Shown piece by piece: positions 28,832 to 36,743 of a DNA stretch of 48,916 nucleotides. The stretch comes from Zelonia costaricensis (taxonomy: Eukaryota > Euglenozoa > Kinetoplastea > Trypanosomatida > Trypanosomatidae). The first letter of the stretch is position 1. Every line of letters begins with the position of its first letter. The stretch lies in contig JASAOO010003372.1 of assembly GCA_030849075.1 (NCBI GenBank), forward strand, positions 1 through 48,916, read 5' to 3'. Below the pieces are notes generated by a model, which was given only the letters and a program-made list of their open reading frames with translations, was not told where the DNA came from and made no database searches. A program made the position numbers and the translations under genes.

Positions 28832-30411
28832 AGCAGCACGGGAAGGACGCAGCGTGTGTGCGTGGAGTGCGTAGGAGTGCGGGAGGAGGGGGGGAGAGGG
28901 TGCGGAGAGAACAAGCAGTGAATGATCTAGAGTGGAAGCGGGACGAATAAGCGGAGAAAGAGAAGGAGGGGAAGAATGGCAAAGCACAGCACCCCCGCGT
29001 GCCGAAAAAAAAAAAAGAAGCGCGCGTAGGGTGACAGGGGGAGGGGGCAACGAGGCGCGACCGCTACGCAGCGGAGTGGAACGTGGAAAGCCCAGTCGGC
29101 GCTCGGGGTCGACGGACTCACGAGACGCGCGCCCTGTGGCAGAGCTACAAGACAGGGGATGGCGGATAGTTTAGTCGAATGCGAGAAGAGAGGGAAACAA
29201 AGCAACAACAAAAAGAGGACGGATAGGGAAGGGAGAGCGCGTCGGGGTACTTGGTGTGTGTTGGGGGGAGGGGGAGGGTGGAGGGGGGCAGCGGAGGCGG
29301 AGGAGGACTTCGACGGGCACACGTGTAAGCAGAAAGAGAAGAGAGAAAAGCAGAGCTGAGTGGATAGCGGAGGGAGAGAGAGAGGCGTGGACGTCTTCTT
29401 GGCCAGCGCAGTAGTGAAATTGTTGTGTTTGTGCGAGTGTGCGTGTGTGTGTGTGTGTGTGCACAACAGCGCGGACGAGGATGGAAATTGGGAACGTTTG
29501 GAAGGCCGACGGCCAAGGCAGCGATGGTGGGAGAAGAGGGGAGGGGGGAACAAGGGGTAAAAGTATGAGGTACACATGTCGCATCGTTTGGGGAGAGTTG
29601 GTGAAGAGAGCAGGGTGCGGCGTGTTGGCACGTCACTACGAGACACACAGGGACGAAGAGGCCCGGTCGGCCCCTCTTTCCCACCTCACTGAACGCGCGC
29701 AGTCTCGTCGAGCACATCGGCGGCGCGACGGCTAACTTCGAGTCTACCGTGAACCTATGTGAGGAAGTTGTCCGCCGATGCCCAGGGGGGCGGCTCCTCC
29801 GGCTGCTGCCACGTGCTATACGCTACTCGCAGTGCCCAGCTTTTAGAGAAGCGGCTGCTAAAAACGGAAATCGCGGAGCAGCAGGCCACGGCGCCGGTGT
29901 TCCTTCCCCATCCAGCCTCCCCCCCCCCCTCCCCCCGAGTCCGTCTGTTGGCCTTGCGACGCCGCAGTGCCCGCGGCGGCTCTGTATTCTCCTTGTCGGA
30001 CTTCTTTTTTTCTTCTTTTCAATTGCTTGATTTGGCTCATGGACTGCCGCTCTCGCCGTCACGAATCACGCACAGGCAACACTCCAAGAGAGGGAGGGAA
30101 AACGACAACGCGAAGCAAAGCAAACACAGCCACAAGCGAGGCACAGACACGCACACAGGCAGACAGGCCGGCGAGGGAGCGAGAGAGAGCGTCGAGCACA
30201 CATTCAAACACACATGCGCACCCACCAGACGACAGCAGCCGTCAATCCAGTGGCCACCAGGAGGGATGGAGCGGATTTGTGTACACGCATGTGCTTGTAT
30301 GTGGGTGCATGTGTGAGGAAGGATGAGAAGGGGAGGGAGGCTCTTGCTTTGCGTGAGCATTCACCGTCAACCAGCCTTGTAGGTGTGTGACAGGGGACCT
30401 TGCGTACCCCC

Positions 30412-30429
30412 CCCCTCCCGGGGGAGGGG
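30412..30429. repeat. C/G palindrome
   Basis: CCCCTCCC and GGGAGGGG flank two G. Next to it lie a longer C run on the left and a further GGAGGTGGGGG stretch on the right. This is a point where pyrimidine-rich sequence turns abruptly purine-rich on the same strand. Confidence 0.6.
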
Positions 30430-31527
30430 AGGTGGGGGCAACGACTCGCCGCCTAGTTGGCGATGGGCGCCCATTGCAGACCGCGTCATCTTCCTCTACC
30501 ACACTCAAGGCCACAACATGCACCGGCGTCCACCGTCCTCCCAAGTCATTCGCACTCGTCTACCAAAAAGAAAACAAATGGAGGAGAAAGGCAGACACAC
30601 GCGCGATGTACGGCAACCGCAACACAGCCGTTGCCGAGCTCACAATTTGCACCCCACCTGCCACGTGTCCGTGTGTTTGTGGAGCACAACGCGCTAGCAG
30701 ACGGCCTTTTTGCACTGTGCTTGAGATGGGGTGTGAGATGCCTCGCCTCCCTCCCGCCCCTCGCACCCGCCGTCCCTTCACGCACACGACATCAATGTGG
30801 AACAGCAGGATAAGCAGATGAAGAGGGAGATGCGAGAAGAAGGGAGGCGTTGCGGACCAGGTGCCGTCAAGGAGCCGAGCGAGCCCAGGCACGGAAGCAC
30901 AATCCATATCCTGCAAGGGCACACATACACACATACACACACACACACAAGCACACGCACGCACACACACAAAGAAACAGTGCAACTCCCAACAATGATC
31001 GAGTACGTTGGAGACACAGCCTTCACGACGACACGCCCCATCGTTCTTTCTTCTCCATTCTCACCCCTGCTCTGCGCCGGTACGTCGAGAGTTCTGGGGC
31101 ACACCGACACCAGTGCAACGCGGTGAGCAGCATCACGCTCATGGGTCAACAGCAACCAGCTGCGGAGAGAAGCAACGAAAAGGAAGAAAAGGGGGAAAAG
31201 TGAGCGGCAGAAGCGCACGTCACACAGACACATCAGTCGAGACCAGCAAAGGTAAGCAATGAAGACACGAACAGGGAAACACACACACACACATTCACGA
31301 ACACACACACGCACACGTGCACGGACGTGTGGAGCGGTAAAACAGCACCAGGGAGGCAGGAGAGGTCGATTGGAGGAGAGAGAGGAGAGAGGAGAGAGAG
31401 CCAGAGGAGGGAAGCCAAACCGAGAATGATGAACGACCGTCCGGCGGCAAACACAAGATAACGTGGCAAGGTAAACGCAAGCCCGACAGAACGGAAGAAA
31501 GAGGCAAGTCCAATGTGGTGAAGGGCC

Positions 31528-31551
31528 CACACACACACACACACACACACA
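31528..31551. repeat. CA dinucleotide repeat
   Basis: About twelve uninterrupted CA units in the 3' flank of VPS32. Confidence 0.9.
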
Positions 31552-31839
31552 TATGCATTGCGGTGTAGACGCACGCCGATGCACAGCGAGAGGCGCTTGA
31601 GAAATCAAACGAGGAAGTGCTCAGCAGCCACCACCCAAACTGCCCTTCTGACACGGGCGCTGATGGGGCGCGGTGAGGCACGAGGAGTGGGCGGAAGAGC
31701 GGTCATCGCGCGCCGCAACCTCCCACGCTGACGCGCCCTCATTTTCCCAGTCAATGCCTCTTCTTTTTCCGCGTCTGCTGATGCGCACAAAAGGGAAGAG
31801 ACGCCATACGCTTATGTGTGTGTGTGTGTGCAGCCGTGC

Positions 31840-32517
31840 TTACGCCAGCTCGGCCTCGAGGGCGGCGAGGGCGTCCTCGTCCTCCTGCGTCTTCGTTTTG
31901 GTCGGCTTCGCCGGCAGCTTCTGCGTCGGCACCGCCGGCATCTCCGGCATCTTCGTCTCCGTGGCCGGGGCCTCGTCGAGGTCAAGCCCCTCCAGCTCCA
32001 TCTCGAGCTCGTTCATTAGCTCGTCCTCGTCCATGAAGTTGTTGTCTAGCGGCTGGCGGAGCGCCTCGCTCACCTGGTTCGCCTTGTCCATCTCCTCCAT
32101 GAGGTCGTCCATGTTGTCCTCGATCTTGTCGGCGTTCATCTGCTTGTTGGACCGTTTCAGCTCATCCTTGGCCTTGATCTGCGCGCGCAGCACCTCGTGG
32201 TTCATGCTCTGGTTCTGTACCGTGAACTTGAGCGTCTCTAGGTTCTGCTTCTGCGCCCCAATATTCATCAGCTGCTCCTCGTACATCTTCTTCCGCTTCA
32301 TGCACTGCAGCGCGCCCTGCGTGTTCTTGCGCGCGTACAGCTGCTTCGCCTTGGCCAGCTCACCCTCCATGCGCTTCTCCAGCGCCGCCTCGCGCTTCTC
32401 GAGCAGCTCAATAGCAGCGTCCATGTCCTCCATCGTCTTGGCTGTATCCTTGTTGCCGCCGCCGCCGCCGCGGCTCGGCTGCACCTGCTTCTCCTTGCCG
32501 AAGAGGCGGTTGAACAT
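31840..32517 (-). CDS. VPS32: ESCRT-III subunit Vps32/Snf7 (CHMP4)
   Basis: Main filament-forming subunit of ESCRT-III, which drives membrane scission in multivesicular body formation and related events on the cytosolic face of membranes. From the ATG at 32517 the protein is 225 aa, usual for the family. It starts with a short hydrophobic and basic element (MFNRLFGKEK), then a Gly run near 17-21. The long basic helical hairpin spans about 28-115 with the family phrase RKNTQGALQCMKRKKMYE. The acidic C-terminal half includes DEDELMNELEMELEGL near 160-180 and a Pro/Lys/Thr linker. A final amphipathic acidic helix ends the protein, in the position of the MIT-interacting motif used by Vps4. The frame reads on upstream to 32640 in UTR-like sequence, and a weak AG at 32542-32541 would give a 23-base 5' UTR. 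Confidence 0.95.
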   Translation of the reverse strand: MFNRLFGKEKQVQPSRGGGGGNKDTAKTMEDMDAAIELLEKREAALEKRMEGELAKAKQLYARKNTQGALQCMKRKKMYEEQLMNIGAQKQNLETLKFTVQNQSMNHEVLRAQIKAKDELKRSNKQMNADKIEDNMDDLMEEMDKANQVSEALRQPLDNNFMDEDELMNELEMELEGLDLDEAPATETKMPEMPAVPTQKLPAKPTKTKTQEDEDALAALEAELA

Positions 32518-34041
32518 TTTCCTCTTTTTTTTTAAGGGGTCTGCGTCGGGGGATGAGAACACTGTGCGTGTTTTGTGTGTATGTCCAGGAACCGAGCGGA
32601 AGCCGAGGAAGCTTGACGTGTGCAGCAAGGCTACGAGCAACGACGAAGCCGAAACAGAGAGAAGGGGGGATGACGGCGCCCTAAAGGTGAGGCAGCAGGC
32701 GAGAAAGGAAACGCCAGAGAGTTAAAAAAAGAAGAGCTGTGTGGCGACCAGCGAGCACGCGCACAGTGTAACGGGGGAGGGAGGGAAAGCGGGGGGAGGG
32801 GGGTACGTAAGAGCGGAAACGCGCTGGCACGCAACTGCGGTGCGCAAGAGCGAGCGGGTGAGCGGCGGTGTGACACTCAACCACAAGCAGTTCAAGGGGA
32901 GTCAAAAGAAAAAACACACAGTGGGCCGAGAAAAGGGGGAGGCGCACACACACGCACACATACACACACCTGGCAAGCCAGCCGCGGAGGGGGAAGGGAG
33001 GGGGTGGTAGAGGACCGCGTGAAGGCTTAGCCAATGGAGGGATGAGAGAAGAGGAGAGAGTCGCGTGCGCTAGTGGAGCTGGTCAGCGCGGGAGAACAAA
33101 AAAAAAGTAAAGGGGGGCAAGCGAAGCAATAGATAGCGTGGGGAGAGGCAACTGCTGCGAGAAGGGGGTGGGAGAACGCGAGTTTGTGTTCGTGTGTGTG
33201 TGTGTGTGGCGGCGGTAGAAGAGGGTTGAGGGGTACGTATGCGGGATGAGCAGAGTGGAGCAGCAAGCGCTCATCATCGTGTCGTTGCTCGCCGCCGGCA
33301 TGGAGCGAGACCTTCTGGGGAGGGAAAAGGTGGCTCCTTTGCGGTGAATGTGGAGCAGAATAGGCTCCAGTGCAGGAGCGCCGCGGGGCATCACGAGGCT
33401 CGCGCTTCCTGCGCTGACGCCCGCCTGCTTGCTTGAGCACATCAGCCTCCACTCCACCAACACCGCCACCAGTTCTCCCCCACGGTGCCTACGCACGCTT
33501 TCCCGCTTTCCTGCGACGATGTAGTTCGTACACGGCTGTGCTTACGGTACCACGGCATGGTTTCTTTTTGGGGGGTTCGTTTGAACTTATCAAACAGACC
33601 GCTCACCGTTGTCGCAGTGACGGACGATGGCGCTGATGGGCTCGAATTAGAACAGAAAGAGAACTCGCACCCGGGCTGGTATTCCCCCGCGAGCACGTGA
33701 CGAGGAATAAAGCGCAGACACCGATGGCGGCACGAAGGAAGAACAGGAGAAGCGAGAAAGCGCGACAGCGCCTGTCATGGGTATGGACAAGGGAGGGGCA
33801 GGGGGGACGAGAAGAAAGAGGAGGGGATGGCGGGGTGGCGGGCCGACGCGCGCTGACATCGGCCGGAGTTTAGTGGCCCTCTTGCAAGCGTATGGCGGCT
33901 TCCTTCCGTCTTGGCTCTCTCTCTCTCGTGCTCCCAACGGCGTCGGCGCACAGGCCCCCGGAGAAGCGAAAACACAGTGGCGAGACGCGAGACGCGACGC
34001 TCGCACTCATCAGCACACACACACACACACAAACTGGTGAC
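32518..34041. other. intergenic region between GlyRS and VPS32
   Basis: No gene in 1.5 kb. Purine tracts on the plus strand lie at about 32770-32810, 32985-33010 and 33780-33840, with A or T runs near 32524 and 33097 and a TG repeat near 33196-33208. A CA repeat near 34014-34031 is next to the GlyRS stop. Confidence 0.7.
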
Positions 34042-35928
34042 TTACTTCTCCGCCGGTGCGGCCTGCGCGGGGTACTTGGCCTTCACCGAGTCCCACGAGA
34101 GCGGCTGGAGCGGGTTGCACAGCTCCACCACGACCGAGGCCACCTCGGTCTTGGGCACACGCACCTGCGAGGCCGCGTCGCGCTCGCGCAGCGTCACGCA
34201 GCCGTCGTTCGCGAAGTCGCACGTGATGGCGAACGGGATGCCGAGCTCATCCACACGCGCGTACTTCTTGCCGATCGTCACGCTGCTGTCGTCGACGCGG
34301 ACGGAGATGCCGCGCATGACGAGCTCCTGGCGGATCTCAGCGATCGTCGTGAGCACCTCCGGCTTCACCATGAGCGGGAGCAGGGCCACCTTGTGCGGCG
34401 CCAGGAGCGGGCTGAAGCTGAAGACAGCGCGCTTGTCGTTCTTGCCACCCTCGTCGCGGCGCACCCAGTAGCTCTGCTCGAGCAGGCAGTACAGGATGCG
34501 GCCGACGCCAAAGGAGGGCTCGATGACGCTCGGGGTGTAGCTGTAGCCAGTCACCTTCACGTCCTTCTCCTCGAAGGTCACCATCTGCGCCGTGATGGAC
34601 ACCGTCTCACCCGAGGGCAGGGCGATCGAGGCGGGCTGGCCCGCGGCGTGGGCAGCCTTGATGGCTTCGCACGCCTCCGCGGAGGCGGTGTTGAGGTACT
34701 CCATCACCTCGCCGGCCTTCTTGCCGAACGTCTTGCCGATGAGCCCCTTGGTGAGGAGGCGCTGCAGCTGACGCTCGAGGCGCGGCTGGTCGTACTCCTC
34801 GCGTGCGCACAAGTCCTTCTTGGACGCGTTGCTGTGCTGTGTCAAGTCGTAGGCGGAGCGGTCCGCAATGCCGACGCACTCAATCCAGCCGTACGAAGTC
34901 AGCAGCTCCGCGTCCCAGCAGTCCTGCGCGTAGTGCGCCATCTCGTTCGACTGGTGCTGGCGGAACCGGTAGAAGCGCACGCCGATGGACTCGAGGAAGA
35001 GGGCAACGCGGCCGATGAAGTAGCCGAGGGTTTGGTTGTCAATCACCTTGTTGTCCACCGCCTCGCCAATCTTCATGCGGATCGGGTCCTCGTTGTTGGC
35101 CTGGCGGTTGCGCGGCCAGGCCCAGACCTCGACGTCGCGGACGCGGTCGAACTTCTCGTGGTCCTTGTCGTTCGGATTCACGAAGTGCTCGATCTCCGCC
35201 AGCGTAAACTCGCGCACCCGGATGAGGGCGGAGCGGGGGGCGATCTCGTTGCGGAAGGCCGTGCCGATGCAGGCGCCGGCAAAGGGCATGCGCTGCGCGT
35301 TGCCGGAGTCCATCAGGCGCTTGAAGTTGAGGATAATGCCCTGGGCCAGCTCGGGGCGCATGTAGCCGACGCGGTCGCCCTCGGGGCCGATGTGCGTGGC
35401 AAACATGAGGTTGAACGGGAAGGGGTCGCTGAAGGGGTTGCCCTTGGGCGACTTAATCGCGTACTTCTCGATCACCGCCTTGATCTGCGCCGGGTTCATG
35501 CCAGCCGCGTCGTGCAGCAGGTGCAGGAAGGCGTCCTTCTGCTCCGCTGTCACGTCGTCCTTGGCCACCTGCGCTTCGCTCCACTCCTCGAGGAACTTGT
35601 CGGCGCGAATGCACTCACCGGTGACGGTGTCGCGCACCATGACGTCGTTGAAGCGCGTCACGTGGCCCGACGCCTTGAACACCTCCTCGGGGGTGAGGCA
35701 GGTAGTGTCCACCTCGCACATGCTCTCCTCCAGCACAAAGTGCTGGCGCCAGAAGTGCAGCATGTTGCTCTTCATCGCGCACATGGTCGGGCCGAGGTCG
35801 TACAGACCGGCCGTCCCGCCATAGGGGTCGAAGGCGAGGCCGTAGAAGAAGCGACGGCGGCACGTGTCCTCGAACTCAGTGCGCACGAAGCCCTCCAGCT
35901 TCGCTGGGAGAGACGACGCCGCGGACAT
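34042..35928 (-). CDS. GlyRS: glycyl-tRNA synthetase (class II)
   Basis: Charges tRNA-Gly with glycine. The protein is 628 aa and collinear with the eukaryotic/archaeal alpha-2 type enzyme. The N-terminal catalytic start has RRFFYGLAFDPYGGTAGLYDLGP at about 25-47 (compare human RRFFYDQSF...). MRPELAQGI lies at 190-198, class II motif 2 at about 224-252 (FRNEIAPRS then RVREFTLAEIEHF), and motif 3 EPSFGVGRILY at 470-480. The C-terminal anticodon-binding domain starts near 500 with SFSPLLAPHKVALLPL. The WHEP domain at the N-terminus of the human enzyme is absent. In trypanosomatids one gene often serves both cytosol and mitochondrion, which imports its tRNAs; no clear presequence is seen here, so dual supply is only possible. 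The start ATG at 35928 is the first after a good acceptor. From memory it matches LmjF.36.3840. Confidence 0.97.
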   Translation of the reverse strand: MSAASSLPAKLEGFVRTEFEDTCRRRFFYGLAFDPYGGTAGLYDLGPTMCAMKSNMLHFWRQHFVLEESMCEVDTTCLTPEEVFKASGHVTRFNDVMVRDTVTGECIRADKFLEEWSEAQVAKDDVTAEQKDAFLHLLHDAAGMNPAQIKAVIEKYAIKSPKGNPFSDPFPFNLMFATHIGPEGDRVGYMRPELAQGIILNFKRLMDSGNAQRMPFAGACIGTAFRNEIAPRSALIRVREFTLAEIEHFVNPNDKDHEKFDRVRDVEVWAWPRNRQANNEDPIRMKIGEAVDNKVIDNQTLGYFIGRVALFLESIGVRFYRFRQHQSNEMAHYAQDCWDAELLTSYGWIECVGIADRSAYDLTQHSNASKKDLCAREEYDQPRLERQLQRLLTKGLIGKTFGKKAGEVMEYLNTASAEACEAIKAAHAAGQPASIALPSGETVSITAQMVTFEEKDVKVTGYSYTPSVIEPSFGVGRILYCLLEQSYWVRRDEGGKNDKRAVFSFSPLLAPHKVALLPLMVKPEVLTTIAEIRQELVMRGISVRVDDSSVTIGKKYARVDELGIPFAITCDFANDGCVTLRERDAASQVRVPKTEVASVVVELCNPLQPLSWDSVKAKYPAQAAPAEK

Positions 35929-36743
35929 GATGCGCTGACGGAAAAACTTCGTGGTTGAAGCGCGATGCCCTGCTGGCTGGCTGCCTGTCTCACGACAACA
36001 AAGGATGAAGAGCGCGGAACGGGAAGGGAGGGGAGAAGAGAACAGAACAGAAAGAGAGAGAGAGCTGCCGGTAAGTTGCCTACTCGCGTGTGTACCTCGA
36101 GATGCAGGAGACGTGCGTTACTACAGATGGAGTTTCTGATAGAGAGAGAGAGAGTAGGTGTGTGGGGGTGGGGGGTTCTTATAAAGATGAAATCGGTGGA
36201 ATCGAACGTCGAACGACTGGGGTGTGGGGTGTTGGGGCGAGGCGAGGGAACTGCTGGTTTCTGCTGCACGTCTTCGGGTGGTGTCGGTGTTGCCGCATCG
36301 ATGAGGTTGGGAGCACCAGCAGGAGAGGGCACGAGAGAGAAGCCGCTACACTGCTCGCAAGAGCTATTTGGGGAAGGAGGGGTGGTGAGGTCCAGCGTGG
36401 TGTACACTGCCTCGCACTCAAGCACCATTCGCGCCTCCACACTGCGCGTCTCGTTGCTGTTGTTGTTACTATTCGATATTGCTGTCGTTTCTATGCCGGC
36501 AAGAGCCTGCCCGAGATCGCATCCCCGTCTACGACGCGGCTGCCGGCTTCAAAGCGGAACCAAGCTGGCGGTCTAGTCGTTTCCATTCTCTCTGCCTCTG
36601 TTTGAACATATGGAGGGGCGCCCACGATGGAGGTGAGGCGGTCGGAGTGCCCTCTGGTCACCACGACACGTCCTTCAGCCTGCACCGCCCGCAGCGGGAG
36701 TGCGGGTTTCCCCTCCTCCCACCCCCCCCTGCCCCCTTCCTTC
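35929..36743. other. intergenic region upstream of GlyRS
   Basis: No gene in 815 bases. A GA-rich plus-strand stretch at about 36010-36066 and a GA repeat near 36140-36153 supply pyrimidine tracts. The rest is the 3' flank of the C2-like coiled-coil gene. Confidence 0.7.
35989..35990 (-). promoter_or_regulatory. candidate trans-splice acceptor for GlyRS
   Basis: A long CT-rich tract (complement of about 36010-36066) is followed by the first AG here on the minus strand. The predicted 5' UTR is 60 bases and contains no ATG. Confidence 0.5.

Larger units (their letters stand above)
28759..31839. other. long gene-free region between VPS32 and HAP2
   Basis: No convincing gene in 3.1 kb on either strand. 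The open frames are Cys/Val or Ser/Thr/His-rich translations of CA/TG and CT repeats. It holds purine tracts at about 28865-29060, 29160-29390 and 31340-31420, a TG repeat at 29443-29462, a CA-rich stretch at about 30918-30971, a CA repeat at 31528-31551, and a palindrome at 30412-30429. It should contain the VPS32 3' UTR and the HAP2 5' processing signals. Confidence 0.65.

Noticed and set aside
30778..31608. 276-aa frame rich in Cys, Val and Leu with membrane-like stretches
   Set aside because: It is produced by TG/CA and CT repeats read in frame; the apparent membrane segments follow the repeat composition.
33892..35958. 688-aa open frame on the plus strand
   Set aside because: It is the antisense shadow of glycyl-tRNA synthetase; strong G/C third-position bias keeps the opposite strand open. 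The product is Leu/Val/Arg/His-rich with no family pattern.
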